Shown here: in pieces, positions 25,982 through 35,301 of the stretch
How positions within the stretch are numbered: position 1 is the first letter of the stretch
How the letters are laid out: each line of letters begins with the position of its first letter
Assembly (NCBI GenBank): GCA_016795545.1
Contig: JAEUGX010000054.1
Coordinates: forward strand, 62,001-126,000
From: Opitutaceae bacterium
Lineage (GTDB): Bacteria; Verrucomicrobiota; Verrucomicrobiia; Opitutales; Opitutaceae
Reading direction: 5' to 3'
DNA length: 64,000 nt
Notes under the pieces: model-generated
Databases searched by the model: none
What the model was told of the DNA's origin: nothing
What the model saw: only the letters and a program-made list of their open reading frames with translations
Position numbers and translations under genes: made by a program

Positions 25982-26973
25982 TTTTTGGTCCTTTTTGGCA
26001 GGGGGAAATAGTCGTCGTGCAGGGCGGCCACGTGCAGCGCGTGCCGGCGATAGAGCTTCTCCCAGCGGTGCGCTTCCGCCGGGGTGTACCGGAAGAAGCC
26101 CCGGCCGTTGAGGATGCCGCGGGCCCCGGAGTCGGCCAGCTTCCGGATGGCAGGGGGCAGCGTGCGGGCGTTGCTCAGGGTGGGCAGCACCTGCTGCATG
26201 GCCTTGGCGTAGGCGGCGGGGCCGCCGGTGAGGTCGATCCAGCGCAGGGGGCCGCACACGGTCGCCCACAGGCCGAGCGCGTTGCGCATGCCGCGGTCGA
26301 TGGATTCGGCGTCGGCCACGCCGGTCTCGAGCAGGTGCAGCGCCTCGCGGTACAGGGCGTAGCCGATCCGGTTGACGATGAACCCGGGCACGTCCTTCCG
26401 GCAGAGGCACGGGTCCTTGCCCAGCCGGCGGCCCAGCTCGGCGGCGGCCCGGAAGGCGGCGGCCGTCGTGTGCCGGCCCCGGATGAGCTCCATGAACCGG
26501 GTCGCGTGCGCCGGCTCCGCCCAGTGCATGCCGATGAAGCGACCGGGATGGCGCCGGCGGCGCTGCATGCGGCTGATGGGGATGGCCGAGGTGTTGCTGG
26601 CGACGACCGTCGTCGCGGCCACCGCATCCTCGATGCGGGCCAGCGCCTCCTCCTTGGCGGCGGGGTCCTCGGTGACGCTCTCCACCACGAAATCGCAGCC
26701 GGCGAGCGGGCGGAAGTCGTCCGACGCACGGTAGCGCGCCGGCCAGGAACGGCGCAGCCCCGCGGGAAAGCCCCGCTGCCGCACGAGATCGTCGATCGCC
26801 TGGCCGATCGCGCGCCGGGCGACGGCCCGCTGGCGGGGACTGCGGTCGACGGCGACGACCGTGAAGCCGTGCGCCAGGAAACAGGCGGCGATGCCCCGGC
26901 CCAGCAGGCCGAGGCCGACCAGGCCGATGACTTCCGGCCGGGCGCGGGAGGAGCGGGGGCGCGCGGTCGGCAT
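25978..26973 (-). CDS. 3-hydroxyacyl-CoA dehydrogenase-like NAD oxidoreductase
   Basis: A protein of 331 residues from ATG 26973. The Rossmann motif GLVGLGLLGRGIAACFLAHG and FTVVAVDRSPRQR lead, with VVESVTEDPAAKEEALARIE, SNTSAIPISRM, GRFIGMHWAEPAH (catalytic His) and DVPGFIVNRIGYALYREALH. It belongs to the 3-hydroxyacyl-CoA dehydrogenase superfamily, which includes L-gulonate, carnitine and 3-hydroxybutyrate enzymes, so the substrate need not be a CoA ester. It overlaps ridA by 4 bp and lies 2 bp after the amidohydrolase, so all are cotranscribed. Confidence 0.87.
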   Translation of the reverse strand: MPTARPRSSRARPEVIGLVGLGLLGRGIAACFLAHGFTVVAVDRSPRQRAVARRAIGQAIDDLVRQRGFPAGLRRSWPARYRASDDFRPLAGCDFVVESVTEDPAAKEEALARIEDAVAATTVVASNTSAIPISRMQRRRRHPGRFIGMHWAEPAHATRFMELIRGRHTTAAAFRAAAELGRRLGKDPCLCRKDVPGFIVNRIGYALYREALHLLETGVADAESIDRGMRNALGLWATVCGPLRWIDLTGGPAAYAKAMQQVLPTLSNARTLPPAIRKLADSGARGILNGRGFFRYTPAEAHRWEKLYRRHALHVAALHDDYFPLPKRTKK

Positions 26974-26975
26974 GT

Positions 26976-27821
26976 TTATTGCAGGCCCAGCAGGGTCAGC
27001 GAGTCGCGGTGGATCATGGCTTCGAGGGCCGCCTCGTTCAGCCGCGGCAGCCCCGTGCCCTTGGTCAGGTCGTTCAGGCTGCGCAGCCCGTTCAGCGTCG
27101 CGTTGACCGTGGTGAACGGGTAGTCGGTGCCGAACAGCACCTTGTCCCAGACCCCGTACTCCTGCACCAGCATCAGGCTGTGATAGAGCTGGAACGGACG
27201 GTAGTGCAGCGCGCTGATGTCGGCATAGACGTTGGGGTGCTTGCGGATCGTGACGACGCACTCGCCTTCGTAGGGGTGGCCCAGGTGCGCCATGATGATC
27301 TTCACCTCGGGGAAGCGGATGGCGACCGCGTCCAGGTGGCGGGGCAGGGTGCATTCCAGCGGCGCCTGCGAGATGAAGGTCGTGCCGGTGTGCAGCAGGA
27401 CGGGCAGGCGGTGCCGCGTGGCATACTGCCAGAGCGGGTCCAGCCGCCGCTCGTCGGGACGGAAGCCGGCGTACATGGACAGCAGCTTGATCCCGCGCAG
27501 GCCCAGCCCCTGGTGCGCGTGCTCCAGCTCGCGCTGCCAGCCCTCCTGCGTGGGGTCGATCGACATGAACCCGATCAGCGTGTCGGGATGCGCGGCGACG
27601 TAGCGGGCCACGTAGTCGTCGTCGACCCACAGGCCGCTGAGCCGGGCCTTGCCGCCGAAGACGATCGTCCGGGTGTCGGGCGGCACGGTCGCGCGGTACT
27701 CCTCGTAGCGCACGGTGAGGTCCACCTCGGTCCCGGCCCGGGCGCGCCGGGCCTGGCGGCGGAAGTCGTCGTTGAAGTGTGCGGGGTACTCCCACGCGTG
27801 GCTGTGGACGTCGATGATCAT
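26976..27821 (-). CDS. Amidohydrolase-2 family metal-dependent hydrolase
   Basis: A protein of 281 residues from ATG 27821. The metal motif DVHSHAW opens the TIM barrel. RGIKLLSMYAGFRPDERR, PVLLHTGTTF, VKIIMAHLGHPYEGECV, NVYADISAL and LFGTDYPFTT follow in the usual order of the ACMSD-like amidohydrolase-2 family. Members are decarboxylases or hydrolases of small acids and lactones. It overlaps the preceding PLP gene by 4 bp. No signal peptide is present. Confidence 0.88.
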   Translation of the reverse strand: MIIDVHSHAWEYPAHFNDDFRRQARRARAGTEVDLTVRYEEYRATVPPDTRTIVFGGKARLSGLWVDDDYVARYVAAHPDTLIGFMSIDPTQEGWQRELEHAHQGLGLRGIKLLSMYAGFRPDERRLDPLWQYATRHRLPVLLHTGTTFISQAPLECTLPRHLDAVAIRFPEVKIIMAHLGHPYEGECVVTIRKHPNVYADISALHYRPFQLYHSLMLVQEYGVWDKVLFGTDYPFTTVNATLNGLRSLNDLTKGTGLPRLNEAALEAMIHRDSLTLLGLQ

Positions 27822-28942
27822 GAGATTCTTCCCCGCGCGTCGACCGGCTCGCGGCGCGGCGCGGCGCCGGGCTCGAGCCACCAGAACGAGTCGTGCAGGT
27901 TCACGCAAGGGCAGATGTGGTTGGGGATCACGGTGACCCGCTCGCCGATCCGCGGCGGCCGGGCGCAGCGCGTCACGTCGACCTGCCCGTGCTCCTCGCT
28001 CAGCCGCGCGATCTTGGCGTCGGGGTATTCGACGACGTGGCCGTGCCCGCTGTCGCGGGCGGGCGGGCAGAGGTCGCTGGTCAGCGTCTTGCTGCCGGCG
28101 TCGATGATCACCTGGCCGGGCACGGCGTCGCTCACGACGGTGCAGACGAAGCGGGCCGCGCAGTCGTCGAGCGCACAGTAGCCGCCGCGCGCGGTGTTCA
28201 GGTCGTTGAACACGTACGTTCCGGGATGGATCTCCGTGCACGCCCGCAGCAGGTGGGACTGGCGGGCCGTCGGGGTCGAGCCGCCGGCCACGATGGCCGC
28301 CTCCAGGCCGTGCGCGCGCCAGCGGGCGAGCGTGGCGTCGAGCCGCGCCGACACGGCGGCCAGCGGCGCGTCCTGCGCGGCCGCCGGCGCCCAGACCTGG
28401 CCGGGATAGCAGAGGAGCCCGTCGAGCCGCACCCCGGGCGTCCGGGCGGCGAGCTGGGCCAGGGCGAGCGCTTCGTCGGCGGTGGCGACCCCGGTCCGGC
28501 CCATGCCCACGTCGATTTCGATGAGCACGCCCAGCGTGCTGCCCGCGGCCACGGCGGCCTCGGCCAGCGCCGTGATGGCCGCGGCGCTGTCGACGACCAC
28601 CCGGATGGTCCCGGTCCGTGCGAGCTGCGCCAGCTGGCGGCAGCGCGGCGCGTCGACGGCGGGGTAAGCCATCATCACGTCGCCGCAGACCTCCTGCATC
28701 ACGGCGGCCTCGCCGGCCTTCGCGACCGTGAGCCCGACCGCCCCGGCCTCCAGCTGGAGCCGGGCGATCAGCCGGCTCTTGTGGGTCTTGGTGTGCGGGC
28801 GCAGCGCCAGGCCGTGCTGGGCGGCGTAGCGCGCCATCTGCGCGATGTTCCGGCGGACCACGGCGCCGTCCACGACGAGGGCGGGGGTGGTGGCGTCGGC
28901 GGGCAGGAGCGCGGCGTAGGAGCCGGGGGCGGCGGCGGGCAT
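27818..28942 (-). CDS. D-threonine aldolase / D-serine dehydratase-like PLP enzyme
   Basis: A protein of 374 residues from ATG 28942 (GTG 28957 possible). Fold-type III PLP enzyme: the Schiff-base Lys52 lies in LRPHTKTHKSR. EIDVGMGRTGV, VAGGSTPT, EIHPGTYVFND and the metal-binding C-terminal PNHICPCVNLHD are typical of the D-threonine aldolase/DSD1 group. Such enzymes split or dehydrate beta-hydroxy D-amino acids. It follows the dipeptidase, which suggests that the peptidase releases its substrate. Its stop overlaps the amidohydrolase start. Confidence 0.88.
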   Translation of the reverse strand: MPAAAPGSYAALLPADATTPALVVDGAVVRRNIAQMARYAAQHGLALRPHTKTHKSRLIARLQLEAGAVGLTVAKAGEAAVMQEVCGDVMMAYPAVDAPRCRQLAQLARTGTIRVVVDSAAAITALAEAAVAAGSTLGVLIEIDVGMGRTGVATADEALALAQLAARTPGVRLDGLLCYPGQVWAPAAAQDAPLAAVSARLDATLARWRAHGLEAAIVAGGSTPTARQSHLLRACTEIHPGTYVFNDLNTARGGYCALDDCAARFVCTVVSDAVPGQVIIDAGSKTLTSDLCPPARDSGHGHVVEYPDAKIARLSEEHGQVDVTRCARPPRIGERVTVIPNHICPCVNLHDSFWWLEPGAAPRREPVDARGRIS

Positions 28943-28970
28943 GGGGGGCGGGGTCACGGGGCGGGGAAGT

Positions 28971-30056
28971 TCAGCGGGGCAGGGCGTCGCCGAGGAAGCG
29001 CAGCCAGTTGCCGTAGAACACCGCGTCGATGTCGGCGGCGGCGTACCCCCGGCGCTCCAGGATCGCCTCGAGCTGGTGCACGTCGGTGTAGGTGTCGAGG
29101 TCGCGCGGCGTCTGCTCCGTGCCGTAGCCGCCGTCGAGATCCGTGCCGATGGCGCAATGGCGCGCGTTGCCGGCGAGCTGGCAGATGTGGTCGATGTGGT
29201 CGGCCGCGGCCGCGATGCCGACCACCGCGGGGCTCGTCACGCCGCGCTTCCAGCCGGGGTGGAGCATCCAGGCGTCGAACGCCGTGCCGATGACCGCGCC
29301 GCGCCGGATCAGCTGCCGCAGCTGGTCGTCGGCGAACTGCCGGTCGCCGGGCACCAGCGCCCGGCAGTTGTGGTGACTGGCGAGCACCGGGCCGCGGTAG
29401 AGGTCCAGGGCCTGGGCGAACGACTGGTCGGAGAGGTGGGTGGCGTCGAGGATCATGCCGACGCGATCCATCGCCGCGAGCAGCCGCACGCCCGCCTCGC
29501 TCAGCGGGCCGTCGGTGGCGGTGCCGTGGGCGTACTGGCTGCGGCCGTAGTGGGCCGGGCCGACGGCGCGGAGGCCCTGGCCCCACCAGGCCTCGACCTG
29601 CTCGGGGCTGACGATGGGGTCGGCGCCTTCCATGCTCAGGATGATGCCGAGCGGCGCCGTCGCGGGCGCCCGGAGCCAGGCGTCCCAGTGGGCCCGGAGC
29701 TCCGCGGCCGTGGTCAGGAAGCGCAGGTGGCCCTGCTGCTCCAGCAGGCGGTAGTAGGCGAGGTGGCCCTGGGCGTGGGCGTAGGCGATGGCCTGGTTGC
29801 GGTAGTCGAGCTCCGTCCGGCGGTAGGTGGGGAGCTTGGACTGCTCGGGGCCGGCGCGGCCCATCACGGTGGTGAGGCAGACCGGCACGCGGGCGCGCCG
29901 CAGCTCGGGCAGCGTCAGAGTGCCGCGGCCGCGGGCGAGTTCATCCGTCATGCCCCGCTCGGTGGCGCGCACCTCCGCGACGCTGGCGAGCAGGTCGCGG
30001 TTGAAGGAGAGCGCGTTCCAGGCGAGGTCCAGGTGGGCGTCGATCAGCGGGCGCAT
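28971..30056 (-). CDS. Membrane (renal) dipeptidase family M19
   Basis: A protein of 361 residues. Metal ligands are visible in IDAHLDLAW (His8, Asp10), ILSMEGADPIV (Glu), ATHLSDQSF and the SHHNCRAL His pair; IGTDLDGGYGTEQTP completes the barrel. M19 enzymes cleave dipeptides whose C-terminal residue may be D, and some beta-lactams. There is no signal peptide, so it acts in the cytoplasm after uptake. It sits between the class III aminotransferase (33 bp) and the D-threonine-aldolase-like gene (28 bp). Confidence 0.9.
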   Translation of the reverse strand: MRPLIDAHLDLAWNALSFNRDLLASVAEVRATERGMTDELARGRGTLTLPELRRARVPVCLTTVMGRAGPEQSKLPTYRRTELDYRNQAIAYAHAQGHLAYYRLLEQQGHLRFLTTAAELRAHWDAWLRAPATAPLGIILSMEGADPIVSPEQVEAWWGQGLRAVGPAHYGRSQYAHGTATDGPLSEAGVRLLAAMDRVGMILDATHLSDQSFAQALDLYRGPVLASHHNCRALVPGDRQFADDQLRQLIRRGAVIGTAFDAWMLHPGWKRGVTSPAVVGIAAAADHIDHICQLAGNARHCAIGTDLDGGYGTEQTPRDLDTYTDVHQLEAILERRGYAAADIDAVFYGNWLRFLGDALPR

Positions 30057-30089
30057 CGGCGGACGGCGGGTAGGTCGGCGGGCCGCGGC

Positions 30090-31421
30090 TCACCCGCGGG
30101 CGAGGCTGCGCAGGGCGTCGTCGGTGGCCTCCAGGGTGCGGTCGATGTCCGCCTCGCTGTGGGCGAAGCTGATGCTGCCCTGCTTGACGATGACGGGGAA
30201 GTGGTAGATCCCGCGTTCGATCAGGGCGCGCCGGTAGCGGAGGTCGAAGGCGGCGTCGTGGTGCTCGAGGATGTCCCACCAGTCCGCCGGCTCCTGCCGG
30301 GCGAAGTACACGCAGCTGGCGCTGCCGACGCGGCTGATGACGGCGGGCACCTGGTGGCGCCGGAAGAGCTCGCGCTGCCCGGCCTCGAGGCGGGCGGCCA
30401 GGCGCTCGAGCCGGCCGTAGACGTCGCGCGCGGGGTCCATCAGCTTCTTCAGGCAGGCGATCGCGGCCGCGACCGGCACGGGGTGGCAGTTGTAGGTGCC
30501 GGCGATGAGCACGCGCTTGGCGGGGTCCGGGCTCGCGGCGAGGTCGAGGTACTTCGCCCGGCCGGCGAGGGCGGCCAGCGGGTAGCCGTTGGCGACGGCC
30601 TTGCCGTAGGTGGCGAGATCCGCGGTCACGCCCGCCACGGCCTGGTAGCCGCCGAGGCTGGCGCGGAAGCCGGTCTTCACCTCGTCCAGGATCAGGAGGA
30701 AGCCGTAGCGGTCCGCCAGCTCGCGGAGCCCCTGCAGGTAGCCGGGGCGCGGCTTCACCACGCCGATGTTCTGAAGGACGGGCTCCGTGATGAGGGCGGC
30801 GATGGCGTGCTGCTTGGCCACGCTCTCCACGGCGGCCAGGTCGTTGAAGGGCACGGCGTGGGTCAGGGCCTGCTCCTCGGGGGGGATCCCGGCGGTGAAC
30901 GGGACCAGCGGGTACTCGGCTCCCTGCCGGCGAAAGCCGCCGAGCTGCTCGCGGGTGCTCATCAGGTTCGTCGCGACGGCGTTGTGGTGGCCGTTGTAGC
31001 CGCCCTGCATCTTGATGAGGTGCGAGCGGCCGGTCCAGGCGCGCGCGACGCGGATGGCCTGGGAGGTGGCCTCGGAGCCGGTGTTGAAGAACTGCACCTT
31101 CTCGGCGGAAGGCACGGCCTGGAGAAACAGGCGGGCCAGGACGCCCTCCTCGAGCGTCGGGCCGCTGCCGTAGTTGGACAGTCCGCTCTGGATCGCGGCG
31201 ACCACGGCGGCGGCCTGGTCGTCGTCGTTATGCCCGAGGATGTAGGGCGCGAAGCCGGCGTGATAGTCGATGTACTCGTGTCCGTCGGCGTCCCACAGGC
31301 GGGAGCCCTTGGCGCGCACGAAGGCGATCACGGGATCGGCCTTGCGGTTGAGCGACGCCAGGCCGCCGGGGATGACACGGCTGTTGTCTTCCAGAAGTTT
31401 GAGTGAATTGGGCCAGTTCAT
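30090..31421 (-). CDS. Class III aminotransferase (glutamate-1-semialdehyde mutase-like)
   Basis: A protein of 443 residues. Marks are YIDYHAGFAPYILGHND, FFNTGSEATSQAIRVARAWT, MQGGYNGHHN, LILDEVKTGFRASLGGYQ and the PLP lysine in ATYGKAVANGYPLAALAGR. It resembles glutamate-1-semialdehyde aminomutase, but this catabolic context and the presence of diverged loops make a role in using beta- or omega-amino acids more likely than heme synthesis. It lies 72 bp downstream of the MFS gene. Confidence 0.85.
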   Translation of the reverse strand: MNWPNSLKLLEDNSRVIPGGLASLNRKADPVIAFVRAKGSRLWDADGHEYIDYHAGFAPYILGHNDDDQAAAVVAAIQSGLSNYGSGPTLEEGVLARLFLQAVPSAEKVQFFNTGSEATSQAIRVARAWTGRSHLIKMQGGYNGHHNAVATNLMSTREQLGGFRRQGAEYPLVPFTAGIPPEEQALTHAVPFNDLAAVESVAKQHAIAALITEPVLQNIGVVKPRPGYLQGLRELADRYGFLLILDEVKTGFRASLGGYQAVAGVTADLATYGKAVANGYPLAALAGRAKYLDLAASPDPAKRVLIAGTYNCHPVPVAAAIACLKKLMDPARDVYGRLERLAARLEAGQRELFRRHQVPAVISRVGSASCVYFARQEPADWWDILEHHDAAFDLRYRRALIERGIYHFPVIVKQGSISFAHSEADIDRTLEATDDALRSLARG

Positions 31422-31493
31422 TGCACGAAGGTTGGATGAGCGGGCGCGCGGGGAGAACGCGTACAGGCGACGTTCTGCCGCGGCGGCGCGGGA

Positions 31494-32726
31494 TCAAGCC
31501 GATTCCGAGGGCGGCAGCGGCTTGACGAAGCAGAGGAGGGTGACCGCCAGCAGGAGGCAGGCCGCCGCGAGGTAGAGGTACCACCGGAAGTCGATCTGGG
31601 CGTCCCGCATCGCGCCGCAGGCGTACATGGCCGCGCCGCCCATCAGGCCGGCGAGGAGGTTCAGGACCCCATAGGCGGTGGAGCGGTAGCGGGCATCGGT
31701 CACCTGGCAGAGGATGGGCATGGTGTTGACCCCCGCGGTCGAGTAGAAAAGCCCGAGCAGGGCGAGGCCCAGCAGGGCGGGCGCCAGGGTGCCGCTGTGG
31801 GCGATCAGGAGCACGCACGGGGCGGAGAGGCCGAACATGATGCACGAGACCAGGATCCGGCCCCGGGGGTTGGTGCGGCTCCAGCGGTCGGCCCACACGC
31901 CGCCGCCCAGCAGCCCGAAGACGGCGGCGATGTTGAAGTAGGCGGTGGCCGAAAGGCCGGACTCGCCCTGGGACAGGTGGAAGGCCTCCCGGAGGTAGGC
32001 GGGCATCCAGCCGTTGAGCCCGCCCATCGCGAAGGCGCACAGGCCGAAGTTGAGGAAAACAAGGGTGAACGAGCGGTAGCTGAACAGGCTGGACAGCGCC
32101 TGGACAAAGCTGCCGGCGGGCTCCGTCCGGACCGTGACCGCCGCGCGCGGCGGATCCCGCAGGAAAAGCAGCACGGTGCCGCTCAGCGCCATGCCGGCCA
32201 GGCCGAACACGCTGTAGGGCATGTGCCAGGAATACTGCTCGGCGAGGATTCCGCCGGTGCCGCTCAGCGCCGAGCCGAGCATGAGGCCGGTGATGTGGAC
32301 TCCCGTGGCCAGCGAACGGGTCCGGCCGCGGTGGTAGTCGGTGATCAGCGCCAGGGCGGCCGGCAGGTAGCAGGCCTCGGTGACCGCCAGCCCGATCCGG
32401 CAGGCGAGCAGTTCCTCGAACGTGGCGGCGTGCGCGGTCAGGGCCGTCACCGCCGACCAGAGGAACAGGCTGCCGATGATCACCGAGCTGCGGTTGAAGC
32501 GGTCGGCCAGGAAGCCGCAGAACGGGCTGAGCAGCGCGTACACCCAGGAATAGACGGATAGCAGCAGCCCGAACTGCGCGTCGGTCATGCGGACATCCTG
32601 CACCACCGAGTGATGCATCACCGCGAGCAGGCTCCGGTCCAGGTAGCACAGCCCGCCGACGAAGAAGAGGATGCCGACGACGGCCCAGGCGCGCGGGGCG
32701 ACGGTGGGTTCGGGGGCGGAAGTCAT
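31494..32726 (-). CDS. MFS transporter
   Basis: A protein of 410 residues with twelve predicted membrane spans, starting AWAVVGILFFVGGLCYLDRS. The MFS loop 2-3 motif GFLADRFNRSSVIIG and its second copy near VWADRWSRTNPRG are present. The FVGGLCYLDRSLLAVM start recalls the hexuronate/organic-anion (ACS) group. It should import the compound processed by the dipeptidase, PLP enzymes and amidohydrolase encoded downstream. The TonB receptor upstream ends in a strong terminator, so this gene may have its own promoter; none was recognised. Confidence 0.9.
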   Translation of the reverse strand: MTSAPEPTVAPRAWAVVGILFFVGGLCYLDRSLLAVMHHSVVQDVRMTDAQFGLLLSVYSWVYALLSPFCGFLADRFNRSSVIIGSLFLWSAVTALTAHAATFEELLACRIGLAVTEACYLPAALALITDYHRGRTRSLATGVHITGLMLGSALSGTGGILAEQYSWHMPYSVFGLAGMALSGTVLLFLRDPPRAAVTVRTEPAGSFVQALSSLFSYRSFTLVFLNFGLCAFAMGGLNGWMPAYLREAFHLSQGESGLSATAYFNIAAVFGLLGGGVWADRWSRTNPRGRILVSCIMFGLSAPCVLLIAHSGTLAPALLGLALLGLFYSTAGVNTMPILCQVTDARYRSTAYGVLNLLAGLMGGAAMYACGAMRDAQIDFRWYLYLAAACLLLAVTLLCFVKPLPPSESA

Positions 32727-32826
32727 GCGGGAGGCGGGACGAGGGCGGGCATCAGCTGCGGGGTCGGGCCGGCGTCGGTCAGCGGGGTCGGGCCGGGCGC
32801 GGGTCCCAGACCCGCGGTGAGGATGG

Positions 32827-32857
32827 AAAAAGGCGCCACCGGACGACGGTGGCGCCT
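32827..32857 (-). terminator. Rho-independent terminator after TonB receptor gene
   Basis: On the reverse strand an 11-bp stem AGGCGCCACCG/CGGTGGCGCCT with a 5-nt loop is followed by five T. It lies 27 bp after the receptor stop and separates it from the MFS operon. Confidence 0.85.
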
Positions 32858-32884
32858 GGCTAAGTCGCGTTCAATCGAATCCGC

Positions 32885-35134
32885 TCACCACCGGTAGGTC
32901 GCGGTCAGCCGGTACTGCGCGCCGTTGGTCGTCAGCACCAGGCCCGGGGTTGCGATCGTCGTGATGTAATATTCGTCGGTGAGGTTGTCGCCGTTGAGCT
33001 GGACGGACCAGCGCTCGTTGATGTCATAGCGGGCGAGCAGATTGTACGTGGCCGGGTAGTCGACGTAGTAGGTGTTGCCGGTCCGCTTCTTGGTCTGGTC
33101 GTAGACGCCGCCGCCAACGGTCAGGCCCTTGAGCGACGAGGAGGTCCAGGTGTATTTGCCCCACAGGCTGAAGACGTTCTCGGGCGCCTCGGGCGCCCAG
33201 CCGCCGTCGGCGGCGCGGATGGTGGTGATGTCGGAGTAGGTGACGATCAGGTCCGCGTGGCTGTTCTCCAGTTTGTAGCGGAAGCCGAGCTCGGCCTCCC
33301 AGCCCTTCGAGTTGTCCTGTTTCGTCTGGACGATGACGACGTTCCCGTTGACGACGGCGCTGGTGCGCACGTTGGTCAGCGCCATGTCGAAGTGCGCGAA
33401 GTTGCCGTAGACGTTGAACTGCGGCGTGCTCTTCTCGAACTTGATGCCGAACTCCTCCATGATGCCTTCGGAGTCGAGGAAGGGCTTCGGCACCTGGTCT
33501 GAGGTGAGTCCCAGGTTCGGCGTCAGGTTCTTGGCGTCGGCGTAGTAGAGCGACACTTGCTTGCCGAACGGCTGGAAGACGACGCCGTAGCGGTGCGTGC
33601 GGATCAGCGGATTGTTGGTGGTCGCCGTCGTCCGCGGGTTGCTGCGCAGGTTCTCGGTGTCGACCTTGCTGTCCGACCAGCGCAGGCCGCCGACCAAGAT
33701 GAGCTTGTCGTGGAAGAGCGTCAGGTTGTCCTGGATCCAGTACGAGCCGCCCGTGGTGACCGCGGCGGCATCGCCGTTGGTGAAGAAGGTGGACACCAGC
33801 TCCACCGGCGGGGCGTTGTAGGTGTAGTCCGGGTTGGCCGTGTTCAGCGCCGGGGGCGTCAGGATGAGCGTGCCGGTGCGGTTCTTGATCCAGCTGACCT
33901 CCGCGCCGCCCTGGATGTCGTTGCGCCAGGAGGATCGCACGGTCTTGTAGAGGTATTCGGCTTGCAGGATGTGGCCGGGGAAGTCGTAGCGCTGGTAGAG
34001 ATCCTGGCGGCTCAGCGTGACGTTGTCGGCGGCGAGCGAGATGCCGCGGACGATGCGGCGCTTGTCGATGTAGTTCGAGTAGGTGTAGAAGAGGCGCATG
34101 CTCCCGTTGTCGGTCAGACGGGCGGTCAGCACGGCGTTGACGTAGGTTTGCTCGGTGTCCTCGAAGTTCTGGCTGGCCGGGCTCGGGACGAAGGTGCGCG
34201 TCGACCGCGGGTTCAGGTAGGCCGTGATCAGGTCGGGACCGGGCGTCGCGGTCGCGGGGGAGCGCACGAGGTCGAGGAAGTCGTTGTAATACTCGAGGCC
34301 GTTGTCGATGTAGTGGAACGCGTTGAAGTCGAGCCGGAGCCGCTCCTGGAAGAACTTGAAGGTGAGGCCGCCGCCGATGAACGTGCGCTCGGATTCCATG
34401 TTGGGTTTCGGCGACTCGTAGTTTTCATAGCCGACATTGACTCGGTAAAGCGCGGTGAAGTCGGGCGACCGTTTGAGCGGGCCGGACTGGTTGATCTCGC
34501 CGCGCAGGAGCGACTCCTCCGAGCCGATGGTCAGCCCGGCGCTGCCCTGCGGCTTCTCGGTCGGCTGCTTGGAGACGAAGTTCACCACGCCGCCGAGGTA
34601 GTTGGTGGCGCCGATGAGCATGCCCGCCGGACCCTTGATGATCTCGACGCGCTCCACGTCCCACATCGGGTTCTTCTTGTTGGTCAGGAAGAGCACGCCG
34701 TCGCGCAGCAGGTACTGCGTGCGGAAGCCGCGCATGTTGGTGTCGTCGTTGATCGAGTTGGTCGGCGTCGTGCCGGCCGTGCCATACTGCAGCGCCAGGC
34801 GGGCGTCGGTCGCGCCCAGGTCGCGCAACATCTCGCTGTTGACGATCGAAATGGAGGAGGGGATGTCGACGATCTGCTTGACCACGCGGTTGCCGATGGC
34901 CGTCTGGCGGGCGCTGTAGCCCACGTCGTTCTCGTGGGTCACGATGAACGGGTTGAGCTCCAGCACGGGTTCGGCGGCGGCGGTTGCGGCCTTGTCCTTG
35001 GCGACTTCCTGGCCCGGGAGCGACGACGGGCCGAAGCCCGCCAGCGAGACGAGAAGCACGGCCCGGAGGGCGCCGGACTTTGACGCCGCACAGAGTGATT
35101 CCGGGAGCTTCGAGATGACGGTGGTTTTCATCAT
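32885..35134 (-). CDS. TonB-dependent outer-membrane receptor
   Basis: A protein of 749 residues from ATG 35134, with a signal peptide (ALRAVLLVSLAGFGPSSLPGQ). A short lead LELNPFIVTHE precedes the plug (VVKQIVDIPSSISIVNSEML, VERVEIIKGPAGMLIGATN, LGGVVNFVSKQPTEKPQGS). A 22-strand barrel ends RLTATYRW with the aromatic C-terminus. It is siderophore-receptor-like in sequence, but the context suggests uptake of an organic nutrient. It has its own AraC-type promoter, shared with the two NHL operons, and its own terminator. Confidence 0.93.
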   Translation of the reverse strand: MMKTTVISKLPESLCAASKSGALRAVLLVSLAGFGPSSLPGQEVAKDKAATAAAEPVLELNPFIVTHENDVGYSARQTAIGNRVVKQIVDIPSSISIVNSEMLRDLGATDARLALQYGTAGTTPTNSINDDTNMRGFRTQYLLRDGVLFLTNKKNPMWDVERVEIIKGPAGMLIGATNYLGGVVNFVSKQPTEKPQGSAGLTIGSEESLLRGEINQSGPLKRSPDFTALYRVNVGYENYESPKPNMESERTFIGGGLTFKFFQERLRLDFNAFHYIDNGLEYYNDFLDLVRSPATATPGPDLITAYLNPRSTRTFVPSPASQNFEDTEQTYVNAVLTARLTDNGSMRLFYTYSNYIDKRRIVRGISLAADNVTLSRQDLYQRYDFPGHILQAEYLYKTVRSSWRNDIQGGAEVSWIKNRTGTLILTPPALNTANPDYTYNAPPVELVSTFFTNGDAAAVTTGGSYWIQDNLTLFHDKLILVGGLRWSDSKVDTENLRSNPRTTATTNNPLIRTHRYGVVFQPFGKQVSLYYADAKNLTPNLGLTSDQVPKPFLDSEGIMEEFGIKFEKSTPQFNVYGNFAHFDMALTNVRTSAVVNGNVVIVQTKQDNSKGWEAELGFRYKLENSHADLIVTYSDITTIRAADGGWAPEAPENVFSLWGKYTWTSSSLKGLTVGGGVYDQTKKRTGNTYYVDYPATYNLLARYDINERWSVQLNGDNLTDEYYITTIATPGLVLTTNGAQYRLTATYRW

Positions 35135-35167
35135 GGTCTTCGAGGTTGGTGGTGAGGTGAAGAGGGG

Positions 35168-35227
35168 AAGGTAGCAGAATTTCCCCGCGGAGGGGATGGA
35201 CGAACTGACCGTTATCATGGATATTTT
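35168..35227 (-). promoter_or_regulatory. AraC-type activated promoter of the TonB receptor
   Basis: Reading on the reverse strand: TCCAT 35221-35217 and TCCAT 35200-35196, 21 bp apart, within TCAAAATATCCATG and GGTCAGTTCGTCCATCC. The extended -10 is TG 35176-35175 plus TACCTT 35173-35168, 24 bp after the proximal half-site. The predicted transcript start near 35161 gives a 5' leader of about 27 nt, unlike the three leaderless members. Confidence 0.65.
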
Positions 35228-35301
35228 GACCACCGCGGCCGCTTCCGCGCGGTCGTGCTCCGGCTTGACTGGCGCGGGGGTTGTTTGGCAGAGACTCCCG
35301 C

